A DNA stretch of 64,000 nt from JAFMJV01 sp963800275 (GTDB taxonomy: Bacteria > Chloroflexota > Limnocylindria > Limnocylindrales > CSP1-4): assembly GCA_963800275.1 (NCBI GenBank), contig CAWDAI010000002.1, positions 248,001 through 312,000 of the forward strand, given 5' to 3'. Of the stretch, positions 49,535 through 58,873 are shown piece by piece. The translations under genes and the position numbers were made by a program. The notes beneath the pieces were generated by a model. It searched no databases, was not told the origin of the DNA, and was given only the letters and a program-made list of their open reading frames with translations. Position 1 is the first letter of the stretch, and each line of letters starts with the position of its first letter.

Positions 49535-51132
49535 CAGCTCCCCTTTCGGCGCTGCTTCTTGGTCGGCTTGCCGCGCGCCGCTGCTGCCTTGGGCCGGCGC
49601 TTGCGCGGCTCCAGGCGCACCTTGGAGCGCTCACGGAAGATGAGCCGCAGGGGCGTGCCCTCGAAGTCGAACGCGTCCCGGATGCGGTTCTCCAGGAAGC
49701 GCCGGTAGCTGAAATGGACCGACTTGGCATCGGCCGCGAAGAGCACGAACGTGGGCGGCTCGATCGCCGCCTGGGTGGCGTAGTAGAAGCGGGGCCGCCG
49801 TCCCTTGACCGCTGGTGGCTGATGGCGTGTGACCGCGTCCGAGAGGATCTTGTTGAGGCGGGCCGTGGGTACGCGGCGGCGGCGCTCTGCGGCGATCACG
49901 AGGGCCTCCTCGAGGACTCGCCCGGCGCGCTGGCCGGTGCGGGCGCTGATGGCCACCACTGGCGCGAAGTGCAGGAACGGGGCCTGCTGCCGGATGCGCT
50001 CGACGTATTCCTCGAAGGTCTTGTCGTCCTTTTCCACGAGGTCCCACTTGTTGATGGCCACCACGAGGCCCACGCCCTCGTCGACCACATAGCCCGCGAC
50101 GTGGGCATCCTGCGCGGTCAGTCCATCCTGCGCGTCGAGGACGAGGATGCAGACGTCGGCACGTCCCAGGGCCTTGAGCGCGCGCAGGGCCGAGTAGCGC
50201 TCGGCGGCGGGACCCTGGGCTACCTTGCCCCGGCGGCGGAGGCCGGCGGTGTCGATCAGGCGCAGCGGCTGACCTTGCCACTCGAGCGAGGTATCGATGG
50301 CGTCGCGGGTGGTGCCGGGCACGTCACTGACGATGGCGCGATCCTCGCCCAGGAGCTGGTTCAGCAGCGACGACTTGCCCACGTTGGGGCGGCCCACGAT
50401 GGCCACGCGCGGGACGGGTGCCTCCCCCTCGAATTCGATGATCTCGACCCGGCCGAACCCTTCGGGGTCCTCCTCGGCTGCGTCGTCGAGGCCCGGCAGG
50501 ATGCCCTCCTCGATGCTCTCGGCCAGCTCCTCCGCCGCCACGTCGCGGCGTTTCCGCTCCAGCTCCTCGAATGATTCCTCCGGCAGCGACTCGACGATGC
50601 CGTCGAGCAGGTCCCCGGTACCACGCCCGTGGAGTGCGCTCACGGCGTACCAGTCGTCCCAGCCGAGCTGAAGGAACTCGTGGCCTTGCAGCTCGAGTCG
50701 CTCGTTGTCGGCCTTGTTGATGGCCATGATCACGGGCGTCTCCGCGCTGCGGAGGGTCTCGGCTACTTCCTGGTCGGCGGGTGTCTGGCCCACGGCCGCG
50801 TCGACCACGAAGACGATGACGTCGGCCTCCTCGATGGCCAGGCGGGCCTGGTCCTGGACACGTTCCTCGATGGCGTCACCGGGCTCGATCTCCATGCCCC
50901 CGGTGTCCACCACCACGTAGCGCCGACCGTTCCATTCGGCCACACCATAGAGGCGGTCACGGGTGGTGCGAGCGCGGTCCTCCACGATCGCCTGGCGCTG
51001 GCCGACGATGCGGTTGAAGAGGGTCGACTTGCCGACGTTGGGTCGGCCGACCACGGCCACCACCGGCAGGCCGCCGAGGGGCATGTCCTGGTCGATGCTG
51101 CGCGGACGGCGACGGGTGCGGCGGGTAGGCAC
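49534..51132 (-). CDS. der: Ribosome-assembly GTPase Der (EngA)
   Basis: 532 residues, longer than typical (about 440) through an acidic linker and a basic tail. Two GTPase domains: GRPNVGKSTLFNRIVG (about 29-44) with DTGG and NKAD, and GRPNVGKSSLLNQLLG with DTAGLRRRG and NKWD. A KH-like C-terminal domain follows. Needed for 50S maturation. Starts at ATG 51132 four bases after the ispH stop; ATG 51084 is an alternative. Confidence 0.95.
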   Translation of the reverse strand: MPTRRTRRRPRSIDQDMPLGGLPVVAVVGRPNVGKSTLFNRIVGQRQAIVEDRARTTRDRLYGVAEWNGRRYVVVDTGGMEIEPGDAIEERVQDQARLAIEEADVIVFVVDAAVGQTPADQEVAETLRSAETPVIMAINKADNERLELQGHEFLQLGWDDWYAVSALHGRGTGDLLDGIVESLPEESFEELERKRRDVAAEELAESIEEGILPGLDDAAEEDPEGFGRVEIIEFEGEAPVPRVAIVGRPNVGKSSLLNQLLGEDRAIVSDVPGTTRDAIDTSLEWQGQPLRLIDTAGLRRRGKVAQGPAAERYSALRALKALGRADVCILVLDAQDGLTAQDAHVAGYVVDEGVGLVVAINKWDLVEKDDKTFEEYVERIRQQAPFLHFAPVVAISARTGQRAGRVLEEALVIAAERRRRVPTARLNKILSDAVTRHQPPAVKGRRPRFYYATQAAIEPPTFVLFAADAKSVHFSYRRFLENRIRDAFDFEGTPLRLIFRERSKVRLEPRKRRPKAAAARGKPTKKQRRKGS

Positions 51133-51135
51133 GGC

Positions 51136-52083
51136 TCAGGCGGCGCCGAGCGAGCTGGTGCGGTACGGCGATTCGGCTACCTCGACCACGGCGGCGTGGG
51201 CCAGCTCCCGAGCGTGCTCTGGCGTGTCCCCGGCTCCCGCGATCTCGTAGATCCGTGCAGCCACGGCTTCCAGATCCTCGATGGGCGTGGATGTCCCGCC
51301 GGTGACGCCGACCCGGGCATAGCCGTCGAAGACGGATGGATCCTGCAGGTCCCGGGCATGCTCGATCTGCACCGCCTGCACGCCCACGATGCCGACCAGG
51401 CGGGTCAGCTCGCGGGTGTTGGCGCTGTTGCGCCCACCGACCACCACCACCAGGTCCACGTCGCTCGCCAGCTCGGTGGTGTCCTGCTGCCGGCGGATGG
51501 TGACCGGGCAGACGGTGTTGACGATCTTGAGCTCGTGCGCGCGCGTCGTCAGGAAGCCAGCCAGCCTCTCGAACTTCCAGGGCGGCTGGGTGGACTGCGT
51601 CAGCAGCGCCATGCGCTTTCGGCGCGGGATGGCCGCCCAATCCTCTTCCTCATCCACGAGGATCGCGTCAGGCGCGAAGCCCAGCAGGCCGACCACCTCG
51701 GGATGGTTGGGCGTGCCCAGGAGGACGACCGTGTACCCCTCTGCCACCAGCGCTGCCAGCTCCTTCTGCTCCTGGGTGACCCAGCTGCAGGTGCCGTCGA
51801 TGACCTCGAGCTGACGGTTGCTGGCGCTGGCCATGACCTCCGGGGTCACGCCATGGGCGCGGATGACGACCGAGCCGCCCTCGGCGACCTCGTCGAGCTC
51901 CTTGACCGGCACCACGCCCTCATCGCGCAGCTTGGCGTTGACGCCCTCGTTGTGGACGACCTGGCCGAGGGTGTGGGTGGTCTTGCCTTCGGCAGCGCTG
52001 ATGCGCGCAGCGTCGATAGCCTCGCGCACGCCATAGCAGAAGCCGGTGCGACGGGCGATGCGGACTTCGGTGATGGTTCCCAT
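51136..52083 (-). CDS. ispH: 4-hydroxy-3-methylbut-2-enyl diphosphate reductase
   Basis: 315 residues. The three [4Fe-4S] cysteines are in TGFCYGVREA (Cys16), DGTCSWV and NTVCPVTI; substrate-binding VVHNEGV, RAHGV and TSTP motifs are present. Last step of the MEP isoprenoid pathway, whose first enzyme, Dxs, is at 60494. CYGV replaces the commoner CAGV. ATG 52083. Ninety-eight bases separate it from the plsC stop. Confidence 0.95.
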   Translation of the reverse strand: MGTITEVRIARRTGFCYGVREAIDAARISAAEGKTTHTLGQVVHNEGVNAKLRDEGVVPVKELDEVAEGGSVVIRAHGVTPEVMASASNRQLEVIDGTCSWVTQEQKELAALVAEGYTVVLLGTPNHPEVVGLLGFAPDAILVDEEEDWAAIPRRKRMALLTQSTQPPWKFERLAGFLTTRAHELKIVNTVCPVTIRRQQDTTELASDVDLVVVVGGRNSANTRELTRLVGIVGVQAVQIEHARDLQDPSVFDGYARVGVTGGTSTPIEDLEAVAARIYEIAGAGDTPEHARELAHAAVVEVAESPYRTSSLGAA

Positions 52084-52181
52084 AGAAGCCCCAGTATCGC
52101 ATCGGTATCCCGGATCGGCCCACGCGGGCCTGGAGGCCCTGTCGCGCGCCTCGCCGGCCCCGGGGGGTGCTCAGCGAGTGC

Positions 52182-52883
52182 TCAGGCGTCCGGCCAGGGC
52201 TCCCAGGGGCCGCGATGGCGTGGTTCCACGAGGGCAGCGATCCGGCGCATGAGCTCCTCGTCCGCGGCCTGCAGCGCCCCCCGCCGGTCCGAGCCGATCG
52301 GGATGGCGAGATGGAAGGGCCGGCCCACCCGCAGGCTGATGTGCGTGCCGATGGCAGGCAGGGTCTTGCCCCGCCCCATGAGCACATCGGTGCCGCTGAC
52401 GCCCACGGGCAGCACGGGCGTGCCCGTACGCGTGGCCAGCAGGGAGACACCGGGCTTGGGCTGGCCCATGACACCGTCGAACGAGCGCGTGCCCTCCGGC
52501 AGGATGGCCACCACCCCGCCGCGATCGAGCACGCCCTTGGCCACACGGTAGGCGCCGATGTCGCTGCCACCGGCCTTGACCGGTTGGGCGCCCAATGAGC
52601 GGATGAAGATGCCCAGCGGTCCGGAGAAGAGCACCTCCTTGGCCAGGAAGGTGGGTCGACGGTCGAGCGCCGGACCGAGCCAGCCGCCGATGAAGGGCGG
52701 ATCGGCATTGCTCAGGTGGTTGGCCGCGATGATGAGCGGTCCCGAGCGCGGCAGGCCCTCGAGACCGGAGACCCGCACTCGCGCGATCGACTGCAGGCCG
52801 AAGCGACAGAGGGCTGCGATGAGCGTGGGGTAGGCGGACATGTCCTGCGACTCGTCGCGTAGCGACCGTACGTCCTGGTTCAC
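52182..52883 (-). CDS. plsC: 1-acyl-sn-glycerol-3-phosphate acyltransferase
   Basis: 233 residues. Acyltransferase motifs NHLSNADP (H-x4-D), GIFIRSLGAQPV, and LPEGTRSFDG. Makes phosphatidic acid at the membrane. The start ATG 52883 overlaps the cmk stop (ATGA), the common bacterial cmk-plsC order. Confidence 0.9.
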   Translation of the reverse strand: MNQDVRSLRDESQDMSAYPTLIAALCRFGLQSIARVRVSGLEGLPRSGPLIIAANHLSNADPPFIGGWLGPALDRRPTFLAKEVLFSGPLGIFIRSLGAQPVKAGGSDIGAYRVAKGVLDRGGVVAILPEGTRSFDGVMGQPKPGVSLLATRTGTPVLPVGVSGTDVLMGRGKTLPAIGTHISLRVGRPFHLAIPIGSDRRGALQAADEELMRRIAALVEPRHRGPWEPWPDA

Positions 52884-53563
52884 GGCCTGTCCTCCTGCGC
52901 GCGGCGTTCGATGATCTCCACCACTGCCGCCACGCTCTCCTCGAAGGTGCGACCGTCAGATCGCACCACCACGGCGTCATCGGCGACCGCCAGCGGCGCC
53001 ACCGCGCGCGAGCTGTCGAGGTGGTCACGCCGGCGCAGATCCTCGAGGATGGTCGCCGCCTCCGCCGAATCCGGGCTCAGTCCCCGCTCGGCGGCTCGGC
53101 GCCGCGCGCGCTCCTCCACCGTCACCTGCAGGAAGAGCTTGAGGTCCGCGTCGGGCAGGACCACCGTGCCGATGTCTCGGCCGGCGAGGATGATCGGTCC
53201 GTCCGCGGCGATGTCCCGCTGCAGGCCCAGGAGTGCCGCCCGCACCCGGGGCAGGGCCGAGACGGCGCTGACGGCCCGGTCGACCGCGGGCACGTGGATG
53301 CGCTCGGTGACATCATCGTCATCGAGACTCACCCGCCGGATGGCGCCCGAGTCGTCGGGCAGCAGGCGCACCTCGGGCACGATCCCCAGGAGCGCTTCCT
53401 CATCGGTGGGTTCGATGCCGCGTACCACGGCCGCGAGGGTCAGGGCCCGGTAGACGATCCCGGTGTCGAGGAAGCGGTAGCCCAGGCGTGCCGCGGCGGC
53501 TGCGCCGATCGAGGACTTGCCGCTCGAGCCCGGGCCGTCGAGGGCCACGCGCAGGCCGCTCAC
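52880..53563 (-). CDS. cmk: Cytidylate kinase
   Basis: 227 residues. P-loop LDGPGSSGKSSIGAAAA at 8-24 and the CMP-binding DTGIVYRALTLAA, RDIGTVVLPDADLKLFLQV and ERARRR segments. Phosphorylates CMP/dCMP. Translationally coupled at both ends, with rluB upstream (overlap at 53560) and plsC downstream. Confidence 0.95.
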   Translation of the reverse strand: MSGLRVALDGPGSSGKSSIGAAAAARLGYRFLDTGIVYRALTLAAVVRGIEPTDEEALLGIVPEVRLLPDDSGAIRRVSLDDDDVTERIHVPAVDRAVSAVSALPRVRAALLGLQRDIAADGPIILAGRDIGTVVLPDADLKLFLQVTVEERARRRAAERGLSPDSAEAATILEDLRRRDHLDSSRAVAPLAVADDAVVVRSDGRTFEESVAAVVEIIERRAQEDRP

Positions 53564-54330
53564 CGGCCGCTACCGGAGCTCGCGAGGTGCTCGCGTTCCG
53601 CCGCGCTCAGCTCGCGCACCGCTCCCGGGGGCAGGTCTCCCAGGCGCAAGGTGCCGATGCGCACGCGGACGAGCCGCTCGACGGGGGCGCCGACGGCCGC
53701 GAACATGCGCCGCAGCTGGCGCTTCCAGCCCTGGGTCAGGACGCCCTGGTACCAGGCCAGGGGCGGGCGGGTGCCGTCGAGCCCATCGAGCCGCCGCGCC
53801 TCCACGCCCGAGGCACGGCGCAGGCTGACGAGCGTGGCCACGCCCTCGTCGAGCTCGATGCCGACCTCCAGCCGCTGGGCCTGATCGGGGCCCAGTGGCG
53901 CCCGCAGCCCGATGGCGTACTCGCGCTCGACCTGATAGCGCGGATGGAGCAGGTGCTGGGTCCAGTCGCCGTCATCGGTCAGCAGCAGCAGCCCCTCCGA
54001 GTCCTTGTCCAGTCGCCCGACCGGGTAGAGCCGGGCCCCGCCCAACCCGGCTGGCACCAGGTCCAGCACGGTCTGCTCCGCGTGGCGGTCGTTGACGGTG
54101 CTCGTGACACCGGCGGGCTTGTGCATGGCCAGGTACGTTCGCCGCCCCGCGGGCAGCACCGGGCGGCCGTCGAGCGCCAGCGCGTCCGTCGCGGGATCCA
54201 CCCGCTGGCCGATGACCGCGACCGCTCCATTGACGGTGACGCGCCCGGCAGCGACGAGGGCATCGGCGCCGCGGCGCGAGGCGATCCCGGCTTCGGCGAG
54301 GGCCTTCTGCACGCGGATCGTCTCAGACAT
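53560..54330 (-). CDS. rluB: 23S rRNA pseudouridine synthase (RluB/RsuA family)
   Basis: 256 residues. S4 domain at 1-55 (IRVQKALAEAGIASRRGADALV) and catalytic Asp in GRLDKDSEGLLLLT; also HKPAGVTSTV. Isomerises uridine in rRNA, likely 23S U2605 by gene order next to scpB. Overlaps scpB (ATG 54330 inside the scpB end). Confidence 0.9.
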   Translation of the reverse strand: MSETIRVQKALAEAGIASRRGADALVAAGRVTVNGAVAVIGQRVDPATDALALDGRPVLPAGRRTYLAMHKPAGVTSTVNDRHAEQTVLDLVPAGLGGARLYPVGRLDKDSEGLLLLTDDGDWTQHLLHPRYQVEREYAIGLRAPLGPDQAQRLEVGIELDEGVATLVSLRRASGVEARRLDGLDGTRPPLAWYQGVLTQGWKRQLRRMFAAVGAPVERLVRVRIGTLRLGDLPPGAVRELSAAEREHLASSGSGR

Positions 54331-55066
54331 CGGCCTCAGGCGAACGCTCGTCCGCCGCCGACTCGCCCTCGACGTCGGCGGCCGCTGTCACGGCGTCGCG
54401 ACCGGCCTCGGCGTTAGCGTCCTCCTCGGCCTGGGCCAGCTGGGCCGCGATCTCGGCCTCGATCGGCGGCAGGTCGTCCAGCGAGGTGAGGCCGAACCGC
54501 TCCATGAACTCCATGCTCGTGCCGTAGAGGATGGGTCGGCCGGGTGAGTCCGCGCGACCCTGCTCGACCACCAGTCGACGATGCAGCAGGCCGCGCACGA
54601 CGTGGCCCGAATCGACGCCACGGACCCGGTCGATGACGCCGCGTGTCACCGGCTGTCGATAGGCCACGATGGCGAGGGTCTCGAGGGCGGCGGGCGAGAG
54701 GCGCACGGTGTCCGCACCGAGATAGCGCGCGATGAGACCGCCGCTCTCCGGTGAGGTGCCGAGCATGACCTGGTCGCCCGCGGTGACGAGCCGGATCCCC
54801 CGGTCGCGCAGCTGCACCTCCAGGTCACCCAGGCGCTCGTCGAGCTCCTCGGCCGACAAACGGGCCACGGTCCGCAGCTCCGTGCGGCTGAGGGGCCGCT
54901 CGGCCACGAACAGGAGCGCCTCCAGGTCGGCCACCGTGGCCCCGCCGTTGCGCTCATCGTCGTCTTCGATGCGCAGCTCCTGCGGGGTCATCTCCACGTC
55001 CAGCCCGGGGGGCTGCTCGTCGTCTTCGGGGCCGGGCCCGACGGGGACCACCCTGGGGTCGCTCAC
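54323..55066 (-). CDS. scpB: Segregation and condensation protein ScpB
   Basis: 247 residues, GTG 55066. Winged-helix content: DLEALLFVAERPLSRTELRTVA, and LSPAALETLAIVAYRQPVTRGVIDRVRGVDS, the ScpB signature. An acidic N-terminal extension (to about 40) and an acidic Ala-rich tail frame the core. Works with ScpA and SMC in chromosome segregation. GTG overlaps the scpA stop (GTGA). Confidence 0.93.
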   Translation of the reverse strand: MSDPRVVPVGPGPEDDEQPPGLDVEMTPQELRIEDDDERNGGATVADLEALLFVAERPLSRTELRTVARLSAEELDERLGDLEVQLRDRGIRLVTAGDQVMLGTSPESGGLIARYLGADTVRLSPAALETLAIVAYRQPVTRGVIDRVRGVDSGHVVRGLLHRRLVVEQGRADSPGRPILYGTSMEFMERFGLTSLDDLPPIEAEIAAQLAQAEEDANAEAGRDAVTAAADVEGESAADERSPEADV

Positions 55067-55917
55067 GCTCCCACCCTCGAGCGGCAGACGATAGGCCCGA
55101 ACGGCACCTCCTGCTCCACCCACAGCTCGCGCCCCTTGACCAGCTCCAGCATGGCCAGGAAGGTGACCGCCACCACGACCTTGTCGCTGAGATCCTCGAG
55201 CAGGTCCTGGAGCACTACCACGGGTGTATCGGTGAGCGCGGCCCGGATGAGCGCGGCACGCTCCTCGAGCGTGATCAGGCGGGGCACGACCGCCGGTGGT
55301 GGCGGTGGTGGCGGTACCTCCAGCAAGGCCCGGGTGAGCGCCTCGGCCAGCAGGTGGGGATCGAGCGGCGGGCCCTCGTCCGGATGCGAGCCCGCCTTGG
55401 CCGAGGCCAGCGCGGCGATGGGCTCGCGCCGGAAGACCTCCCAGGCGCTCTCGAGGCGCCCCTTGAGGTCCCTCCCCGCGTCGCGATAAAGGCGGTACTC
55501 GATGAGCCGCGCTCGCAGCGCGGCCTCCGGATCCGGCCCCTCCTCCAGCGGGACGGCCACGACCGGCGGTCGGGGCAGGATGGCACGGCTCTTGATGAGG
55601 ATGAGCTGGCTGGCCACGGTCACGAACGAGCTGATGTGCGACATCTGCTGGTCGTCCAGCGCTGCCAGCGCCTGCAGGTAGGCAGCGGCCAGGTCGCCGA
55701 GGGGCACGGCCAGGATATCCAGCTCACGCTGCTCGATCAGCCCCAGCAGGAGGGCCAGCGGTCCCTGGTAGCCCTCGACGGCCACCTGGGCCGCCCGATC
55801 CGGGTGCTCGGCGTCGGTGAAGCGGACGCGGGTATCACCGCGCACCGGCCGCGGCAGCGGTGGCAGGAGGGCGGCGCCGGACCCGCGCTCAGCGGCGCGG
55901 GCGATCGTCTCGGTCAT
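55063..55917 (-). CDS. scpA: Segregation and condensation protein ScpA
   Basis: 284 residues. Kleisin features: YQGPLALLLGLIEQRELDIL near the N-terminus, FVTVASQLILIKSRAILP, and a C-terminal winged helix (VVAVTFLAMLELVKGRELWVEQE). Bridges SMC heads. It heads the scpA-scpB-rluB-cmk-plsC run, and overlaps scpB. Confidence 0.93.
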   Translation of the reverse strand: MTETIARAAERGSGAALLPPLPRPVRGDTRVRFTDAEHPDRAAQVAVEGYQGPLALLLGLIEQRELDILAVPLGDLAAAYLQALAALDDQQMSHISSFVTVASQLILIKSRAILPRPPVVAVPLEEGPDPEAALRARLIEYRLYRDAGRDLKGRLESAWEVFRREPIAALASAKAGSHPDEGPPLDPHLLAEALTRALLEVPPPPPPPAVVPRLITLEERAALIRAALTDTPVVVLQDLLEDLSDKVVVAVTFLAMLELVKGRELWVEQEVPFGPIVCRSRVGA

Positions 55918-55943
55918 CGGCAGGTGGGCTGCATGGTCGCCGT

Positions 55944-56438
55944 TCAGGATGCCTCATCCGCGAGCTGCAGTGCAGCCCCGGCCGCCGGATCGACCGGAGC
56001 GGACTGATGCCGGATGAGCCCTGCGGTCCGTTCGCTGCAGCCGGCCTCGAGCGCCAGGCGGGCCGAATCCTCGGCGTGGGTGCGGAGGCGGTCGAAGATG
56101 TCGGCGAACCCGGGCAGCCGGGCCCAGAGGCGCTCGACGCGCGCTCCGTAGCGTTCGCCGAGGGACCACGCCACCCGGTGTGGCAGGCGCGCCGAGGGCC
56201 CCTTGGAGCAGTCATGGAAGAGCGCCGCGAGCAGCAGCTCCTGGTCCTCGAAGCCGTCCGCTCGCAGCCGGGCCCTGACGTCCAGCCCGTGGCGCTGGTC
56301 GGCCCGGTGCATCGAGTCGAAGAGGGCTGCCTGGGCCGGAGTGAGCCAGGCGTCGAGCTCAGCTCGCTCGGCAGGTGAGACGCGGCCACCGACATGTCGC
56401 CATGCCTGTCGCGTCTTGGTCGACCACCATCCCGCCAC
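55944..56438 (-). CDS. HD-domain protein
   Basis: 164 residues, GTG 56438, one base after the stop of the site-2 protease gene. HD-type metal site: His in FDSMHRADQRHGLDV and the HD dyad in ALFHDCSKGPSARLPHR. Helical throughout. Probably a metal-dependent phosphohydrolase of unknown substrate. The longer frame upstream lies antisense-like within the protease gene and was rejected. Confidence 0.75.
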   Translation of the reverse strand: MAGWWSTKTRQAWRHVGGRVSPAERAELDAWLTPAQAALFDSMHRADQRHGLDVRARLRADGFEDQELLLAALFHDCSKGPSARLPHRVAWSLGERYGARVERLWARLPGFADIFDRLRTHAEDSARLALEAGCSERTAGLIRHQSAPVDPAAGAALQLADEAS

Positions 56439-56439
56439 C

Positions 56440-57138
56440 CTAGAGCCCCAGCAGCAGCCGGGCCAGGCCGTAGACGATGTTGCCGAGGAAGCCGCCCCCT
56501 CCGATCCAGAGCACCAGCAGCACCCCGAAGAAGAGCATGGGGATGACGTTGGCGTACTGGATCTCCAGGCCCTCCAGGCGGCGGGCCAGGTCCCGCGGGG
56601 CGATACCCTTGAGCACGCTCCAGCCATCGAGCGGTGGGATGGGGATGAGATTGAAGACGAAGAGCACGATGTTCAGCACGAGCAACATCTCGCCGACCTG
56701 CCAGAAGAGGCGGCCGATGGGCTCGTCCACGATGAAGCGGACGATATCGCCGTTGCCCAGGATCAGCCGCATGGGCAGGGCCACGAGGGCCGCGATGACG
56801 ACGTTGCTGGCGGGGCCGGCGAAGGCCACGAGTGCGTGGCCCTGCCGCCCATGGCGCATGTTGGCCGGGTTCACCGGCGTCGGTTTGGCGTAGCCGAAGA
56901 GGAGCCCGAAGACGCCCAGCGCATTGAGCACCGCGGTCACGCCGAGGATGATGCCGCCGGCCTGGTCGAAGTGGACCCGCGGGTCGAGCGAGACGCGCCC
57001 CATCCAGCGGGCGGTGTTGTCACCCAGCTTCATGGCTGTCCAGGCGTGCATGAACTCGTGCACCGGAAAGCCCACCAGCAGCATGACCGCGACGACGATG
57101 AAAGCGGAGAAGAGGGCCTGGACCGTAGCCTGGTCCAT
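56440..57138 (-). CDS. Site-2 protease-like membrane metalloprotease (M50)
   Basis: 232 residues, about five to six TM helices. Zinc motif HEFMHAW (HExxH) at about 27-33 in the first helix, and the second ligand region NLIPIPPLDGW with its conserved NPxPxxDG-like pattern. Intramembrane protease of the M50B compact type. Given the many ECF sigma systems here, a role in regulated intramembrane proteolysis is possible but not shown by location. Confidence 0.88.
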   Translation of the reverse strand: MDQATVQALFSAFIVVAVMLLVGFPVHEFMHAWTAMKLGDNTARWMGRVSLDPRVHFDQAGGIILGVTAVLNALGVFGLLFGYAKPTPVNPANMRHGRQGHALVAFAGPASNVVIAALVALPMRLILGNGDIVRFIVDEPIGRLFWQVGEMLLVLNIVLFVFNLIPIPPLDGWSVLKGIAPRDLARRLEGLEIQYANVIPMLFFGVLLVLWIGGGGFLGNIVYGLARLLLGL

Positions 57139-57157
57139 CAGGCGTCAGCGCCGTTAT

Positions 57158-57919
57158 TCACAGGCGAGCCAGCAGCTCGGTCTTCTTGGCCTCGTACTCC
57201 TCGGCCGTGATGGTGCCGGCGTCGCGGAGCCGGGCCAGCCTGTCGAGGACGGCAGCGACCTCGTCGGGCGTGTCCGCGCGCGTGGGGTCGGCTCCTCCCG
57301 AGACGTCGATCTGGTCTGGGTCCGCCGTGCTCGCTGGGGTCGTGGGCTGGGACCGCGGGCGGCGGTAGTCCTCGCCGTCATCGCCCGCCTGCAACGCATG
57401 CTTGGCGGTCATCATCGACTTCTTGAAGTCCTTGGCGTGGTTGAGCCGGTTGAGCATGTCCGCGCCTTCGATGGGCGCGGCCGTGAGCACCTTCAGGCTG
57501 CCGTAGTCGAGGAGGCGGCCCAGCCACCCGACCTGCAGCTGGGCGTCGTTGATCTTCTCCAGCGAGCTGTCGGAGGAGGTCTTGTTGATGACCCCCCAGG
57601 CCAGCACCAGGCGGCGGTTGGTGACCACGAACTCCTGCGTCCGCCACCACCACCAGCGCCAGGCCACGATGAAGATGCCCAGGAGCAGGGTGATGAGGGT
57701 GGCGGCCATGCCCAGCGAGCCGAAGAGCGTGTCATCCCCGAACAGGTTCCGCCCGGCGATCTCGTGAGGTACCACCAGGCGGGCGACGAGCAGCACGATC
57801 GTGATGCTCCAGACGATGATCGCGGCCCAGCTGTCGAGGATCAGCGCGATCGGATGCTGGCGCTCGCGCCGCATCACCCGTTCATCGGGCGTGAGCAGCG
57901 ACTCCGCGTAGGTTCCCAT
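57158..57919 (-). CDS. Bacterial PH-like (bPH2) membrane protein with SHOCT domain
   Basis: 253 residues. Two TM helices (about 25-47 and 66-87) with a Trp run WRWWWWR, then a bPH2 domain (TQEFVVTNRRLVLAWGVINKTSSD) and, after a flexible linker, a C-terminal SHOCT motif (DRLARLRDAGTITAEEYEAKKTELLARL). Function unknown; SHOCT is an oligomerisation motif. Confidence 0.82.
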   Translation of the reverse strand: MGTYAESLLTPDERVMRRERQHPIALILDSWAAIIVWSITIVLLVARLVVPHEIAGRNLFGDDTLFGSLGMAATLITLLLGIFIVAWRWWWWRTQEFVVTNRRLVLAWGVINKTSSDSSLEKINDAQLQVGWLGRLLDYGSLKVLTAAPIEGADMLNRLNHAKDFKKSMMTAKHALQAGDDGEDYRRPRSQPTTPASTADPDQIDVSGGADPTRADTPDEVAAVLDRLARLRDAGTITAEEYEAKKTELLARL

Positions 57920-57936
57920 CTGACCCTCCCTTGTCT

Positions 57937-58872
57937 TCAGGCGCGTGGGTGCGCTCGAGCATAGACCTGACGGATACGCTCGCCGGTGATGTGCGTGTAG
58001 AGCTGCGTGGTGGTGATGCTGGCATGCCCGAGCAGCTCTTGCACCACGCGCAGGTCGGCGCCTCCTTCCAGCAGGTGGGTGGCGAAGCTGTGCCGCAGGG
58101 TGTGCGGGGTCACCCGCTGCGACAAGCCCGCGCGCAAGGCCGCGGCCCGGATGATGCGCCAGGCGCTCATGCGATCAAGGCGCCGGCCCCGCGTCGAGAG
58201 GAACAGCGGCTCGGACGACGAGGGCCCGGGGGCCGGTCCAGCCGTCTCGTCGCGCGTGATGAGGTAGGCGGCGAGGGCGGCCATGGCCAGGTCTCCCACC
58301 GGCACCAGCCGCTCCTTGTCGCCCTTGCCGATGACGCGCACGAACCCGCCCGCCGCGACGTCGGCCCGATCGAGACCGAGCGCTTCGCTCACCCGCAGCC
58401 CCGCGGCATAGAGCAGCTCCAGCAAGGCCCGGTCGCGCAGGCTCGCGAGATCGTCACCGTCGATGCTCTCGAGCAGGGCCGCCACCTCGCCGGCGTCGAG
58501 CGTGTCGGGCAGCCGCTGCATCTGGCGGGGCAGGTCGATGAGCGCCGCGACGTCGGCGTCGATGAGCTCCTCCGCGTAACAGAAGCGGTAGAAGGCCCGG
58601 ATCGAGGCGGCCTTGCGTCGCAGGCTGGTGGGCCGCAGCACGCGTGGCGGACGGGTCATGGCCGCGAGATACCCGCGGGCCGGCTCGGGGGAGGTCGCCC
58701 AGCGCTCGATCCCCGGCGCCTCCCGGCCGAAGAGTCGCAGGTCGGTGCCGTAGGCCCGGATGGTGGCGGCGGCGAGGCCACGCTCCACGCGCAGGTAGTC
58801 GGTATAGGCCTCCACCGCGGTCACGAGGTCCGCGGGTCCGGTGGTCGCGGCCTCGTCGCTCGGCGCGTTCAT
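57937..58872 (-). CDS. xerD: Tyrosine recombinase XerD-like
   Basis: 311 residues. Core-binding SAM-like domain (about 18-105) and catalytic domain with Arg160 (LYAAGLRVSEAL), Lys183, His257/Arg260 (HTLRHSF), His283 (LGHAS) and Tyr292 (LYTH). The length and full catalytic set fit chromosome dimer resolution at dif, not an integrase. ATG 58872, one base after the nadK stop; upstream frame rejected. Confidence 0.9.
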   Translation of the reverse strand: MNAPSDEAATTGPADLVTAVEAYTDYLRVERGLAAATIRAYGTDLRLFGREAPGIERWATSPEPARGYLAAMTRPPRVLRPTSLRRKAASIRAFYRFCYAEELIDADVAALIDLPRQMQRLPDTLDAGEVAALLESIDGDDLASLRDRALLELLYAAGLRVSEALGLDRADVAAGGFVRVIGKGDKERLVPVGDLAMAALAAYLITRDETAGPAPGPSSSEPLFLSTRGRRLDRMSAWRIIRAAALRAGLSQRVTPHTLRHSFATHLLEGGADLRVVQELLGHASITTTQLYTHITGERIRQVYARAHPRA

Positions 58873-58873
58873 C

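Noticed and set aside
50629..52551. 640-codon open frame on the plus strand
   Set aside because: Antisense to der, ispH and plsC; no domain or plausible composition.
49534..56438. The long minus-strand run from scpA to gpsA as an unusual cluster
   Set aside because: scpA-scpB-rluB-cmk-plsC-ispH-der-gpsA is a common bacterial order; nothing atypical was seen apart from the long Der tail.
57937..58872. Phage integrase suggesting a prophage
   Set aside because: The recombinase is XerD-like in length and motifs and sits in a conserved nadK-tlyA-dxs neighbourhood with no phage genes.
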